This document shows positions 18,186-28,897 of a stretch of DNA of 40,681 bases, piece by piece. The stretch is from Bacilli bacterium (GTDB taxonomy: Bacteria; Bacillota_I; Bacilli_A; RFN20; CAG-826): assembly GCA_028690575.1 (NCBI GenBank), contig JAQVAY010000003.1, positions 1-40,681 on the forward strand. Direction: 5' to 3'. Within the stretch, counting starts at the first letter, position 1, and each line of letters starts with the position of its first letter. Below the pieces are notes generated by a model. That model saw nothing but the letters and a program-made list of their open reading frames with translations. It did no database searches and had not been told where the DNA came from. The position numbers were made by a program, and so were the translations under genes.

Positions 18186-19976
18186 TTATATTTTCTTTTT
18201 CGCTTTTCGACGATTGTATTCGGCTAGTATGCGAGCCTGTTCAAGTTGCGATTTACCTTCTAGGGATCGCTCGAGCATATCTTTTTCAAAGATTCGTTCT
18301 TTTTCGCCATTGATGGCTTCCAGCAAATTATTCAGTAATTGTTGATCGCATTTTTGGGGATGAGTCTTTTCTAAATAGAGGGTGGTCACTTCATTGACGA
18401 GCAAATCCTTATTTTCCAAATCACTCATTTCGATGGAAGCTAATAGGTCGACTGGCTCAAAGCCTTCGTGTTTTTGCATATAATCGACGAGGTAATTGGC
18501 GACTTGGCGATAGGTTTCATCATAAAATCCGGCCAATTTATCTTCATAGAAGGATATCGCTTCTTTGTTTTGCAACATTTGATAGAGGAATTCTCTCTCT
18601 GCCATTTCCAATCGGCGAAGGACCTTTCTTTCAGGATGGAATGATCGAATAATGTCTTCTGGTTTTTTTGTGGCCTGTTCATTGCGGACTTGCTTCAATA
18701 AAGAACGTAGGCTGTCGATATCGTAACCAGTGACACTGGACAATTGATGGAGATAGTTATCTAAATCTAATTGATCTCTTATACCGAGCAAGATAGGAAC
18801 AAACTCACTGATTAGCTGTCTTTTTTGTTCAGCAGTTTTCAAAGGGTTGCTTCGTTTAAAATACTTAAGAGCAAAATCTACACGATTGAGCAATTTTTGA
18901 ATATAAAAGCGCAGAGCATCTGGGCCTTTGCTTTTGAGTATTTCATCAGGATCTTCGGTGTCGCCTTGATTATCAACGATCATGCAAGGTATTTGAGCTT
19001 CTTGGAGCATCTTGCTCGCCTTCATCATGGCGGTTTGCCCAGGTAAATCACCATCAAGGCAAAGTCGAACTTCAACATTTAACATGCGAAGCATGGCAAT
19101 ATGTTCACTCGATAAAGCAGTGCCCATTAAAGCAACAGCATTATCGATTCCAATTTTAGAAAGAGCGAAAACATCCATGAAACCTTCGCAAACATAAATG
19201 CAGTTGGCGATACGAGCCTTTTCTTTGGCAATGTGATAGTTATAAAGAATGCTACTTTTATGAAATAAAAGAGTTTCCGGTGAATTAATATATTTGGTTT
19301 CAGGTCCGTCTCCGATTCTACGGGCGCTGTAGCCGACCACACGGCCTTCTGAATCACAGATAGGAAAGATGGCTCTTCCTTGGTTTTTATCGGTATAGTT
19401 ACCATTAACTAAAGTGGCGATACCAACATCCTCAAGAGTTTTAACGGAATGCCCTTTGGCCATCAAAAATTGACATGTGGCTTGACCGTCTTTCAAGGAG
19501 TATCCAAGGAGGAATTTCTCTTGAATAGCGTGATCTAAATTGCGGGTTTTGAAATATTCAAGTCCTTCTTTTCCTTCCGAGGTGTTCAAAGCATATTGAT
19601 AATAAAGAGTTAAGTCTTTAAGACATTTTAGAAGCGGCATTTTTTCAGGATCTTCTGGCTTGACAAAGGTCTGTTTTTTATCGAGACGTTCATCGTGATA
19701 CCCAGAAATATCCGCCACTTTTTTCATGGCTTCAATAAAAGGAATATGAAGATACTTTTGCACAAACGAAATAGCAGAGCCACCCGTTCCACAAACGAAA
19801 CATTTAAACATCTTCCTTTCTGGACTAATACTCATCGAGGGATTTGTATCATCGTGAAAAGGACATTTGGAGACATAATTCTTACCCTTTTTAATTACAG
19901 GGATAAAAGACGATACCACTTGAACTATATCGGCGTGATCTAATACATCATTAATTAAACTTTCTTCAAATGCCAT
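18186..19976 (-). CDS. dnaG: DNA primase
   Basis: [29 protein letters not shown] zinc finger; [21 protein letters not shown]. Confidence 0.94.
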   Translation of the reverse strand: MAFEESLINDVLDHADIVQVVSSFIPVIKKGKNYVSKCPFHDDTNPSMSISPERKMFKCFVCGTGGSAISFVQKYLHIPFIEAMKKVADISGYHDERLDKKQTFVKPEDPEKMPLLKCLKDLTLYYQYALNTSEGKEGLEYFKTRNLDHAIQEKFLLGYSLKDGQATCQFLMAKGHSVKTLEDVGIATLVNGNYTDKNQGRAIFPICDSEGRVVGYSARRIGDGPETKYINSPETLLFHKSSILYNYHIAKEKARIANCIYVCEGFMDVFALSKIGIDNAVALMGTALSSEHIAMLRMLNVEVRLCLDGDLPGQTAMMKASKMLQEAQIPCMIVDNQGDTEDPDEILKSKGPDALRFYIQKLLNRVDFALKYFKRSNPLKTAEQKRQLISEFVPILLGIRDQLDLDNYLHQLSSVTGYDIDSLRSLLKQVRNEQATKKPEDIIRSFHPERKVLRRLEMAEREFLYQMLQNKEAISFYEDKLAGFYDETYRQVANYLVDYMQKHEGFEPVDLLASIEMSDLENKDLLVNEVTTLYLEKTHPQKCDQQLLNNLLEAINGEKERIFEKDMLERSLEGKSQLEQARILAEYNRRKAKKKI

Positions 19977-19987
19977 GTCTACCTTAA

Positions 19988-21361
19988 TTAATAGAAAACC
20001 TTAACCGAGAGATATTTCTCCAAGTCTGTAATCTGCAAACGAATCTGTTGCATTGTGTCGCGGTCACGGATAGTGACAGAGCTGTCTTCAAGCGTGTTGA
20101 AATCAACAGTCACACAATAGGGCGTTCCAATTGCGTCTTGTCGGCGATATCTTTTACCGATACTTCCAGTATCGTCATAGACAGTAGTCATATATGTAGA
20201 TAAAATCTTTTGAACTTCTTGAGCTTTCTCTTCAAGCTTTTTGCTTAATGGCAAGACAGCTACTTTGTACGGGGCAAGAGAAGGCACTAAATGCATGACA
20301 ATGCGGGAATCATTTTCTCCAATAGCCTCCTCATCGTACGCATTGCATAAAGTCATTAAAATTAAGCGATCTAGGCCAACAGATGGCTCAATGCAGAATG
20401 GTACATATTTTTCATTGGTTTCTGGATCGAAATAGTCGAGCGGTTCACCACTATATGTGGCATGACGTTTCAGATCGTAATCTGTGCGGTCGGCAATACC
20501 CCAAACTTCACCCCATCCAAATGGGAAACGATATTCGATATCGGTGGTAGCTTTAGAATAGAAAGCGAGTTCAGCGGGTTCGTGATCGCGAAAACGTAAA
20601 TCTTCTTTCTTTATTCCTAAATCAGCAACAAAATCTAAGCAGCGTTTTTTCCAGAAATCAAACCATTTTAAGTCTTCCCCTGGCTTGCAGAAGAATTCCA
20701 TTTCCATTTGAGTGAATTCTCTCATTCTAAAAGTCATTTGTCCTGGAGTAATTTCATTTCTAAAGGCCTTTCCAACATTGCATATACCAATAGGCAATTT
20801 TCTGCGAGTAGTTCTTAGGATGTTTTTGAAATTAACAAAGACACCTTGAGCGGTTTCAGGACGCAAATAAACAACTGACTTACTGTCTTCGGTTACACCG
20901 ATGTGAGTTTTAAACATCATATTAAACTTGCGAATATCGGTAAAATTAGTTCCGCCGCAGTTTGGACATTTAACGTCGTTGTTGCGAATAAAATCCATGA
21001 GTTGTTCGTCGTTTAGTCCCGCGATATCAGCATCAGGAAATTGTTTTTCAATTAATTGATCAGCGCGAAATCTCATCTTGCAGTCTTTGCAGTCGAGCAA
21101 AGGGTCGTTAAAAGTTGAAACATGTCCAGTTGCTTCCCAAACTTTTGGATTCATTAAAATCGCGGCATCAATTCCAACGTTGGTAGGTGATTCCTGGATA
21201 AATTTCTTCCACCACATTTTCTCAATATTTCTTTTTACTTCAGAACCTAGTGGACCATAATCCCATGTATTGGATAAACCACCATATATTTCAGAACCTT
21301 GGTATAAGAAACCAGAGGTAATAAAATGGTTTGTGACTTTGTCAAAATCGAATTTGCTCAT
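19988..21361 (-). CDS. glyS: Glycyl-tRNA synthetase (alpha2 class II type)
   Basis: FLYQGSEIYGGLSNTWDYGPLGSEVKRN, RPETAQGVFVNFKN, FCIEPSVGLDR. Confidence 0.94.
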   Translation of the reverse strand: MSKFDFDKVTNHFITSGFLYQGSEIYGGLSNTWDYGPLGSEVKRNIEKMWWKKFIQESPTNVGIDAAILMNPKVWEATGHVSTFNDPLLDCKDCKMRFRADQLIEKQFPDADIAGLNDEQLMDFIRNNDVKCPNCGGTNFTDIRKFNMMFKTHIGVTEDSKSVVYLRPETAQGVFVNFKNILRTTRRKLPIGICNVGKAFRNEITPGQMTFRMREFTQMEMEFFCKPGEDLKWFDFWKKRCLDFVADLGIKKEDLRFRDHEPAELAFYSKATTDIEYRFPFGWGEVWGIADRTDYDLKRHATYSGEPLDYFDPETNEKYVPFCIEPSVGLDRLILMTLCNAYDEEAIGENDSRIVMHLVPSLAPYKVAVLPLSKKLEEKAQEVQKILSTYMTTVYDDTGSIGKRYRRQDAIGTPYCVTVDFNTLEDSSVTIRDRDTMQQIRLQITDLEKYLSVKVFY

Positions 21362-21395
21362 AATATAACTCCTCCTAGAGAGTGCGTGCTTGTAT

Positions 21396-21425
21396 AGTAT
21401 AGGTACACGCGTGAGGAATTGTCAA
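21396..21425 (-). promoter_or_regulatory. Predicted sigma-A promoter for glyS
   Basis: Minus strand TTGACA (21420-21425) - 18 nt - TATACT (21396-21401), then SD AGGAGGAG before ATG 21361. Confidence 0.65.
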
Positions 21426-21456
21426 CCTATTATAAGTGTATTATTTATTATCTTTT

Positions 21457-22167
21457 TTATTTATTTAGTAATGCCGCTGTCTTTAAAACAAAACCATAAG
21501 AATCGCTAATAAAGGTTATGAATTTATTAAAGATAAACAAAGCATTTTCTTTCGTACAGTGAGGTGAATCAACTTTGCTATTGTCAGCATTGAAAATTGT
21601 TCTCAAAAGAAGCATTTGTTCTTTAGATAAGTCTCTTTCGGTGTCCTTATTAAGGCAAGATGAACAGACGAAACCTCCATCGCTAAAAGAGAAAGTTCTA
21701 ATATCCTTTTTATTGCCACAAAAAACGCACTTATTAACTTCAAATTCATAGCCTGAAATTTTTAAAATTTTAGCCAAAAATATTAACATGGGCATCCATG
21801 GATCGCTTTTGGTTCTCAACGTCTCAATTGTGTTTACTAAATCGCCATAAATTAATGTCTTTTCTTCGTCCTGCAATAGATTTTTTGTGACTTCATTGAT
21901 CACCATTAAAGACCCGAGATAATAATAGTCGTTTGTCAACTTGATTGGGGAAGAAATGACTGTGCTTGATTTCAAAACAGGATATTTGAAATTCCCTTCT
22001 TGGAGTTCAATATCAGCAATGACTAGATTGGTATTTAAAGCAGAATTTTTGCTATTTGGCCCCAATAGGCCTCTAACTAAAAAAGTAATGGTCCCATCAC
22101 TACTTATTGCATTTACAATACCATCTTTTTCTTTATATGGAGTAATAGAAATAATCACGACACGCAT
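21457..22167 (-). CDS. recO: DNA repair protein RecO
   Basis: MRVVIISITPYKEKDGIVNAISSDG..., CVFCGNKKDI...CSSC; start trimmed from 22224 to 22167 to avoid overlap with era. Confidence 0.88.
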   Translation of the reverse strand: MRVVIISITPYKEKDGIVNAISSDGTITFLVRGLLGPNSKNSALNTNLVIADIELQEGNFKYPVLKSSTVISSPIKLTNDYYYLGSLMVINEVTKNLLQDEEKTLIYGDLVNTIETLRTKSDPWMPMLIFLAKILKISGYEFEVNKCVFCGNKKDIRTFSFSDGGFVCSSCLNKDTERDLSKEQMLLLRTIFNADNSKVDSPHCTKENALFIFNKFITFISDSYGFVLKTAALLNK

Positions 22168-22169
22168 GA

Positions 22170-23054
22170 TTATTTCTCCAATTTGTAACCGAAAGTCTCG
22201 AGGGCTTTTTCTTCGTTCCGCCAATCCTTTTGGACTTTAACAAAGAGTTCGAGATAAACGTGCTTTTTCAAAAGCGCTTCAATATCGTTGCGGGCTCTTG
22301 TACCGATAAGCTTTATACGTTTGCCATTCGCTCCAATAACAATGCCTTTTTGGCTTTCTTTTTCGACAATGATACTGGCTTTAATCGGCATTGGGTTCTT
22401 CTCCCATTCAATATTTTCCATGTAGATGGCAATTGAATGAGGAACTTCTTCTTTAAGATTCTTTAAAACCTTTTCACGAATAATTTCTTTTATTTGGAAA
22501 ACTTCATCCTTATCAGTTTTAACATCAGTGGGATAAAATGGCTGGCCTTCAGGCAATAGAGAAATTACTTTTTTTAAAAGGTCATCCAAATTGAATTTTT
22601 CCGTTGCCACAGTTTCAATAATGCTAGCATTAGGAAAATAAGAAAGATATTTTTCTTTGAGCTTGTCGACATGGACTAAACGAGCTTGATCAATCTTGTT
22701 AAAAACGATAATTAATGGTGAATTTTGAATATCTAAGTGTTCTAGTAAATATTCATCGCCTGGACCGAATATAAGAGAAGCATCGACAATTAGCATATTA
22801 ACATCAACGTCATGAGCCGTGCTATATGCCATGTTGTTCATGCGCTTTCCTAAAATTTGATGTGGCTTATGAATACCAGGAGTATCAACAAAAACAATCT
22901 GCGCTTCTTGAGAATTATAGATTCCGCGAATATTATTCCTTGTTGTCTGAGATTTATCAGTAACAATCGAAATTTTTTGATTTAATAGACCATTTATAAT
23001 GGTTGACTTCCCGACATTTGGACGGCCGAGAATCGACACAAAACCTACCTTCAT
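22170..23054 (-). CDS. era: GTPase Era
   Basis: GRPNVGKSTIINGLL, DTPGIHKP, NKID, C-terminal KH domain IVEKESQKGIVIGANGKRIKLIGTRAR. Confidence 0.94.
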   Translation of the reverse strand: MKVGFVSILGRPNVGKSTIINGLLNQKISIVTDKSQTTRNNIRGIYNSQEAQIVFVDTPGIHKPHQILGKRMNNMAYSTAHDVDVNMLIVDASLIFGPGDEYLLEHLDIQNSPLIIVFNKIDQARLVHVDKLKEKYLSYFPNASIIETVATEKFNLDDLLKKVISLLPEGQPFYPTDVKTDKDEVFQIKEIIREKVLKNLKEEVPHSIAIYMENIEWEKNPMPIKASIIVEKESQKGIVIGANGKRIKLIGTRARNDIEALLKKHVYLELFVKVQKDWRNEEKALETFGYKLEK

Positions 23055-23455
23055 TATTTGAGATCTTCTGGAGAGAAAGCAAATGGTAGCAATTCAATGA
23101 CATTAGTTTCTCTAACCATGCCTTTCATATTAGTCATATATATAGGAGCGTTGCTCGGATATAATTCGCTAATTACTTGGCGGCAAGCACCACAAGGTGA
23201 GATTGGCTCGTCGGTATCGCCGCTTAAAGCAAAAGCGACAAAATCTTCTTTTTTGTAACCATGCATATAGGCATTGTAAAGGGCATTTCTTTCCGCACAC
23301 ATGCAAAGGGGATAGGAAGAATTCTCGATATTTGCTCCGAGGAAAACACTTCCGTCTTTGCATTCAAGAGCTGCTCCGACTGCAAATTTTGAATATGGTG
23401 TGTAGGATAGCTTTCTCGCTTCCTTCGCTCTTTCAATTAATTTCTCTTTTTCCAT
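23054..23455 (-). CDS. cdd: Cytidine deaminase
   Basis: SKFAVGAALECKDG, CAERNAL, PCGACRQVISEL. Confidence 0.94.
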   Translation of the reverse strand: MEKEKLIERAKEARKLSYTPYSKFAVGAALECKDGSVFLGANIENSSYPLCMCAERNALYNAYMHGYKKEDFVAFALSGDTDEPISPCGACRQVISELYPSNAPIYMTNMKGMVRETNVIELLPFAFSPEDLK

Positions 23456-23464
23456 TGTATTTTT

Positions 23465-23917
23465 TTACTCCTTATTAAGTATTTCATCTTGCAAAGCAAA
23501 CATTACTTTTTCATCTTCTTCAGTCATGTGATCAAAACCGAGTAAATGAAGTAAACCATGAACAAATAAAAACTGTAGTTCTCGTTTTAAAGGATGGCCG
23601 TACTCATCAGCTTGCTGGCGAGCTTTTTCTATTGAAATGTAGATATCACCTAAACAAACGGGACTTTTATTGTCTTTCAGCAATTCTAATGGGTTCGCTT
23701 CTCCGTCGAGGAAAGCAAAAGAAATCACATCGGTTGGGCGATCAATATGACGGTAATCTCTATTCATTTGATGAATAAATTCATTATCGACAAAACTAAC
23801 GCTCACAATGACATCATCGCCGACATTGAGATGATGAAGAGTTTTTTCTAATAACCTCTTGTATTCCTCTTCAAATGAAGAGAGTTCAGAAAATGTTGTT
23901 TGAAAATCTAGTTCCAT
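23465..23917 (-). CDS. ybeY: Endoribonuclease YbeY
   Basis: NRDYRHIDRPTDVISFAFLD, HGLLHLLGFDH. Confidence 0.94.
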   Translation of the reverse strand: MELDFQTTFSELSSFEEEYKRLLEKTLHHLNVGDDVIVSVSFVDNEFIHQMNRDYRHIDRPTDVISFAFLDGEANPLELLKDNKSPVCLGDIYISIEKARQQADEYGHPLKRELQFLFVHGLLHLLGFDHMTEEDEKVMFALQDEILNKE

Positions 23918-23956
23918 TTTTAGGGACTATATGATAGCACGAGCCATAAAAAGTTG

Positions 23957-25159
23957 CTAGATTATTTCATCATTTTGATGAAGGACATTAGAAATTGCGA
24001 CTTTTGCCTGTAAATACTTTCTTCTCTCTTCCGAAAAAGAGAAAAGCGTACTTAAGTTAGAGTATAAAGCAAACTCCACAGACAAATAGAAAACAATGAA
24101 AGGAATTGAGAACTGCTGATTTGCAATCATTAAGCCACAAGTGGAAATAAGCATGATTAGGATGAATGAATACTTTTTCAATAAGACCATTTTCCCATAC
24201 TGATATGTTTTTTCGTGAAGAGTTAATTCACTTTGACGAAAATTATCGATATCTTTAGATTTCAATAAAGCTTTTTCATCTCTCGCAATACCTTCCTCTT
24301 TCTTTCTAAGAAAGGATTTGAGATAGAATGCATCGAGAAATGCAATCAATAAAGGAGCGATGATGAGCAAAATATTCCGCGGATCATTGATTAGAATAAT
24401 GAATATGAGAAATGCACAAATTAGAAAAACGTAGAGGAAATTTAGAGGAGTTGCCATAACCATTTGCTTAAATTTTTCGAATCTTTGATGAAATAGGTTG
24501 TATTCCTTGGGCTTAATTGAAAGTATTTCCAAAATATCATTGTCCATACGATGCATTATTTTAAATAAACTATTACGCAAGAGGATTTCAAAAAAACCAA
24601 AAGCAACAAGCAACAAAAGAGGGATAAAAAGGGAGATATCTTTGTCAAAGAAATACACTGATAACACTCCTGATATACCCGTCATAACTTGGCAAGTAAA
24701 AGGCATAACATATTCCCTCTTCTTAATAATGCTTTGATGCACAAATGGGCACGGAGTTTCGGCGTAATTTTTGATTAATAATCCCGTCTTGTCCCACATA
24801 ATTGAGAATTTTTTGAAACTAAGCGAGTATGTCCCTTTGGCCGGATCCGATATTTGAACTCTGTTCCATTTTATTCCAGTTATAATTACCGCGTGTTTGC
24901 TTTCGCTTTCTTGCTTTAGGCTTACTATCAGGGGGAAGATTTTGTTGTTTTTAATCTCTTCTTCGTCTTCTACTCTAAAACCAACCACCTCGACATTATA
25001 CTTCAGGGCAATTTCACTCATTTGCTGGTAAGAAATGGTTTGGTTTTTCTCGTGGAAAGGTAGAAATAAATAATTCTTATCTTTATGAATGTGAGCTAAC
25101 ATCATCTTTAAACATGCGTATCCACAATCGAATTCTCCGATTTGGGGTATAAAAAACAT
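23957..25159 (-). CDS. C39-family cysteine peptidase domain fused to ABC-exporter-like transmembrane region, no ATPase domain
   Basis: MFFIPQIGEFDCGYACLKMM (Q..DCGxAC), KHAVIITGI, ISDPAKG; multiple C-terminal TM helices; ORF ends where a nucleotide-binding domain would begin. Confidence 0.75.
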   Translation of the reverse strand: MFFIPQIGEFDCGYACLKMMLAHIHKDKNYLFLPFHEKNQTISYQQMSEIALKYNVEVVGFRVEDEEEIKNNKIFPLIVSLKQESESKHAVIITGIKWNRVQISDPAKGTYSLSFKKFSIMWDKTGLLIKNYAETPCPFVHQSIIKKREYVMPFTCQVMTGISGVLSVYFFDKDISLFIPLLLLVAFGFFEILLRNSLFKIMHRMDNDILEILSIKPKEYNLFHQRFEKFKQMVMATPLNFLYVFLICAFLIFIILINDPRNILLIIAPLLIAFLDAFYLKSFLRKKEEGIARDEKALLKSKDIDNFRQSELTLHEKTYQYGKMVLLKKYSFILIMLISTCGLMIANQQFSIPFIVFYLSVEFALYSNLSTLFSFSEERRKYLQAKVAISNVLHQNDEII

Positions 25160-25164
25160 AAAAA

Positions 25165-25188
25165 ACCTCCTAATAGATAAGAGGAGGT
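25165..25188 (-). promoter_or_regulatory. SD-sequestering hairpin upstream of the C39-like gene
   Basis: Minus strand ACCTCCT-CTTATCTATT-AGGAGGT then TTTTTATG; 7-bp perfect stem containing the Shine-Dalgarno. Confidence 0.6.
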
Positions 25189-25222
25189 AAAGCCATAAAA
25201 ATCCTAAAAATAAATGACGATT

Positions 25223-25245
25223 AAAAAAAGACTCAAAGAGTCTTT
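25223..25245 (-). terminator. Rho-independent terminator after dnaJ
   Basis: Minus strand AAAGACTC-TTT-GAGTCTTT followed by TTTT, starting at the dnaJ stop codon. Confidence 0.8.
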
Positions 25246-26383
25246 AATTTTTGAATGATTTCTTAAATTTTGTGAATAAGGAATCTTTTGGATTGCTGGC
25301 ATTGCGGAACGATTCGAGGATAGTCTTTTGTTCTTTGGTTAACGTAGTGGGCACTTTTACGATGAGATGAACAAATTGATTTCCTGGTTTTCTAGTTCTT
25401 AAATCTTTAATGCCTTGACCTTTCATTCGAAGAATTTGACCAGGCTGAGTTCCAGCAGGAATACTCAATGTAACATCTCCATAAACAGTCGGAACATCAA
25501 TGTTGGTCCCTAATACTGCATCGACAAAATCGATTGGGACATCTAAGTGAATGTCGTTGCCATCTCTTTTGAAATCAGCGTGCGGTTTGATGAGAACTTC
25601 AACATATAAGTCACCATTTGGGCCACCATTGGTCCCTCTTTCACCTAAACCGCTGACGCGAATTTGCTGGCCTTCATTGATGCCGGCTAAAATGTGGACA
25701 GTAACATCTTTTTTCTTTCGCACATAGCCTTTTCCATTGCAGTTTGGACATTTATCGCTGATAACTTTTCCAGAGCCTTCACAGTTTGGACAAACTTCTT
25801 CACTTTCCATCGTACCAAACAAACTTCTTCTTTGCATACGGACATATCCGCGTCCATTACATGTAGGACAAGTTTTGACATCGTGAGCTGTTTTAGCTCC
25901 GGTTCCATGGCACACTGAACATTGTTCGTCGACGTTCAAAGAAATATTAATATCTCTTCCTAAAATGGCATCCATAAAGTCGACTTTGACGCGCATAACG
26001 ACATCATTGCCTCTTCGTGGTCCGGTGGGATTAGTTTGTCTTCGGGAGCTTCCTCCTCCAAAGAAGGAATTAAAGATATCTCCGAAGTCAAAGCCTTCAC
26101 CTCCTCCAAAACCACCAGCGAATGGGTTAGCACCACCAGGGTTACCCGCTCCACCAGGCTGTTCAAATGCGGCATGTCCGAATTGATCATAAGTAGCGCG
26201 TTTTTGATCATCATAAAGGATGTCATAGGCCATCTGCACTTCTTTGAATTTATTCTCATCACCACTGGTTTTATTATCTGGGTGATATTTTTTTGCTAAT
26301 ATTCGATAGGCACTTTTGATTTCATCCTTGGTTGCATTCTTTTTTAAACCAAGAATTTCATAGCAATCTCTTTTTTCAGCCAT
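25244..26383 (-). CDS. dnaJ: Chaperone DnaJ
   Basis: J domain YHPDNK, G/F region, four CxxCxGxG zinc repeats; start set to MAEKRDCYE (26383). Confidence 0.94.
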   Translation of the reverse strand: MAEKRDCYEILGLKKNATKDEIKSAYRILAKKYHPDNKTSGDENKFKEVQMAYDILYDDQKRATYDQFGHAAFEQPGGAGNPGGANPFAGGFGGGEGFDFGDIFNSFFGGGSSRRQTNPTGPRRGNDVVMRVKVDFMDAILGRDINISLNVDEQCSVCHGTGAKTAHDVKTCPTCNGRGYVRMQRRSLFGTMESEEVCPNCEGSGKVISDKCPNCNGKGYVRKKKDVTVHILAGINEGQQIRVSGLGERGTNGGPNGDLYVEVLIKPHADFKRDGNDIHLDVPIDFVDAVLGTNIDVPTVYGDVTLSIPAGTQPGQILRMKGQGIKDLRTRKPGNQFVHLIVKVPTTLTKEQKTILESFRNASNPKDSLFTKFKKSFKN

Positions 26384-26404
26384 ATCCATCCTCCTTTTGA
26401 TAAA

Positions 26405-26432
26405 TCACCAGTAAAGATAACTCTACTGGTGA
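26405..26432 (-). other. Stem-loop between dnaK and dnaJ
   Basis: TCACCAGTA ... TACTGGTGA, 9-bp perfect stem with 10-nt loop, no long U tract. Confidence 0.6.
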
Positions 26433-26449
26433 AATGATTAGTGTTTTTC

Positions 26450-28294
26450 TTAAGCTTTATGTCCGTCTTTGCTAGTAAAATCAGCATCAACTACATCATC
26501 GCTTGAAGTTCCTGGTTTTGCTTCTTCAGCGGCTTTACCATCTGGTCCAGCAGAAGCGCCCCCAGCTTGCGCTTGTTGCATGTATGCAGCGGCTTGTTCA
26601 AGCTCATTAATGCGAGTTCTTAAAGTTTCGATATCGTTGTTATCTAAAGCAGTTTTTAACTCATCGCGCATTTTTTGAGTTTGTTCTTTTTGGGTTGGAT
26701 CCATCGACTCACCCTTTTCTTGCATAGCGATGTCAATATCATTGATTAAGCCTTCGGCTTTATTCTTGAGTTCGGTTTCTTCTTTTCTCTTTTTGTCCGC
26801 TTCGGCATTTTCTTGAGCTTCGCGAACCATGCGGTCGATTTCTTCTTTGCCTAAACCTGTGCTACCCGAAATAGTAATATTTTGTTCTTTTTGGGTATCA
26901 AGATCCTTAGCGTTGACTTTAACGATGCCGTTAACATCGATGGAGAAAGTGACTTCAATGCGAGGCTGTCCACGACGAGATGGTTTAATACCAGTTAGTT
27001 GGAAATGGCCGAGCAATTTGTTGTCGTGAGCCATGGGGCGTTCGCCCTGATAGACCATGATGTCGACCGCGGGTTGATTATCCGCAGCGGTGGAGAAGAT
27101 TTGGCTTTTGGTTGTTGGAATTGTTGTGTTGCGTTCAATTAAAGGAGTCATTACTCCACCGAGGGTTTCAATACCGAGAGTTAAAGGAGTGACGTCCAAT
27201 AAAACGACATCTTTGACATCTCCGCTCACGACGCCACCTTGATAGGCAGCACCGATGGAAACGGCTTCATCTGGGTTGACAGATAAATTAATTGATTTGC
27301 CAGTCATACTCTTTACTAATTCTTGAACAGCTGGCATACGGATAGAACCACCGATCATTAAAATTTGATCGAGATCTTTAGAGGTGATTTTAGCATCAGC
27401 AAGAGCGCGTTTAACTGGTTCTTCACATCTCTTTAAGAGATGTCTTGTCAAATCTTGGAATTTCGCTCTCGTAAGAGTGACTTCAAAGTTGACTGGTCCA
27501 GTGGCCTTCATGCTAATGAATGGAAGAGAAACAACAGTCTCCATCAAGGCCGAGAGTTCAATCTTAGCTTTTTCGGCTGCTTCTCTAATTCTTTGAAGCG
27601 AACTTTTGTCGGTGATATCAACACCACTTTCAATTTTGATTTGGGCTTTAATCCAATCAGCAACGACTTGATCCCAGTCATCACCACCGAGTTTGTTGTC
27701 CCCGGCTGTAGAAATAACTTCGAAAGTTCCATCGCCAATATCGAGGATAGAAACGTCGAAAGTTCCACCACCTAGATCGAAAACAAGAATCTTTTCTGAT
27801 TTTTTGGTGTCAAGACCATAGGATAACGCTGCGGCAGTGGGTTCGTTAATAATACGAACGACATCCAAGCCAGCGATTTGGCCAGCATCTTTAGTTGCTT
27901 GACGTTGAGCATCGTTGAAATAAGCGGGAACTGTAATAACAGCTTTGTCTACCTTGTGACCGAGATGAGTCTCAGCGTATTTTTTCATGTACGCGAGAAC
28001 TTTCGCGGAAATTTCTTGGGGAGTAAAGTCTTTATTAGTGCAGTTAATATGAATTTTTTCGGAACTTCCCATCTTACGTTTAATCGAGCTGATTGTGTCT
28101 GGGTTGGTGACGGCTTGACGTTTAGCGGCGTTGCCGACAATTTCTTCACCATTGGCTTTGAAAGCCACGACAGAAGGAGTTGTGTTGGTTCCTTCTGGAT
28201 TCGGGATGACTTTGACTGTGCCATCCGCTTGTAAATAACTCACGACGGAGTTAGTTGTACCTAAATCGATACCTAGAATAATTTCTTTTGCCAT
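26450..28294 (-). CDS. dnaK: Chaperone DnaK (Hsp70)
   Basis: [37 protein letters not shown]. Confidence 0.95.
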   Translation of the reverse strand: MAKEIILGIDLGTTNSVVSYLQADGTVKVIPNPEGTNTTPSVVAFKANGEEIVGNAAKRQAVTNPDTISSIKRKMGSSEKIHINCTNKDFTPQEISAKVLAYMKKYAETHLGHKVDKAVITVPAYFNDAQRQATKDAGQIAGLDVVRIINEPTAAALSYGLDTKKSEKILVFDLGGGTFDVSILDIGDGTFEVISTAGDNKLGGDDWDQVVADWIKAQIKIESGVDITDKSSLQRIREAAEKAKIELSALMETVVSLPFISMKATGPVNFEVTLTRAKFQDLTRHLLKRCEEPVKRALADAKITSKDLDQILMIGGSIRMPAVQELVKSMTGKSINLSVNPDEAVSIGAAYQGGVVSGDVKDVVLLDVTPLTLGIETLGGVMTPLIERNTTIPTTKSQIFSTAADNQPAVDIMVYQGERPMAHDNKLLGHFQLTGIKPSRRGQPRIEVTFSIDVNGIVKVNAKDLDTQKEQNITISGSTGLGKEEIDRMVREAQENAEADKKRKEETELKNKAEGLINDIDIAMQEKGESMDPTQKEQTQKMRDELKTALDNNDIETLRTRINELEQAAAYMQQAQAGGASAGPDGKAAEEAKPGTSSDDVVDADFTSKDGHKA

Positions 28295-28309
28295 AATTTA
28301 ATTTCCTCC

Positions 28310-28897
28310 TTATGCATCGAATTTGTCTTGGGTTTGGTTTTCTTCTGGTTTTGTTTCTTTAGCCTTCTGCTTACCAGTTACTGATACAATGGCATGTCTA
28401 ATAATTAAGTCATGCAGTTTATATCCTTTGCCGTAAACACGGGCGACTCGATTCTCTTCGCCTTCAGATTCAGTGACATCCATGGCGTTCATCGTGAGAG
28501 CATCGAACTTATCACCAACATTGGGAGTGATTTCAACTACTCCTTCATTTTGTAATACCGACACCAGATTTCGGTATATATATTGGAATCCAGTCAGGTA
28601 ATTTTTCATGGCCGGATCAGTTGGCTCATTTTGTAAAGCGAGATAGAAACTATCGAGAATGGGAATCAGTGATTCAATGAATCCTTCAGCGCGGTACTTA
28701 ATCGCTCTTGATTGATCCTTTTCTAGACTAGCTCTTAAATTTTTAGTATCGGCATAAGCGCGATAATATTCGTTTTTCCAATGATCAACATCGCTTTTTA
28801 ATTTGTTGATCTCGTTTTTATAATCCTTACGATTATGAAGTTCCTTTTCCGTACATTCTTCTGTACAAGGTGTTTTGTCTTTAGGCATCTCCACCAT
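28310..28897 (-). CDS. grpE: Nucleotide exchange factor GrpE
   Basis: Coiled coil then IPILDSFYLAL..., DKFDALTMNAMDV, GKGYKLHDLIIRHAIVSV; start re-called to 28897 (SD AAAGGAGG). Confidence 0.88.
   Translation of the reverse strand: MVEMPKDKTPCTEECTEKELHNRKDYKNEINKLKSDVDHWKNEYYRAYADTKNLRASLEKDQSRAIKYRAEGFIESLIPILDSFYLALQNEPTDPAMKNYLTGFQYIYRNLVSVLQNEGVVEITPNVGDKFDALTMNAMDVTESEGEENRVARVYGKGYKLHDLIIRHAIVSVTGKQKAKETKPEENQTQDKFDA

Noticed and set aside
17531-18313. 260-aa plus-strand ORF (poly-Ser) opposite rpoD
   Set aside because: Antisense shadow of the acidic GAA/GAG-rich rpoD coding region; low complexity, no SD, no recognisable fold.
21362-21456. Possible T-box riboswitch upstream of glyS
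   Set aside because: A promoter sits about 35 bp from the start codon; no room for a T-box leader and no T-box consensus seen.
23169-23478. Several overlapping ORFs (64-93 aa) in the cdd region on both strands
   Set aside because: Out-of-frame shadows of the clear cdd gene.
27440-28234. Plus-strand ORFs of 111 and 118 aa opposite dnaK
   Set aside because: Antisense to a strongly conserved gene; compositional artefacts.
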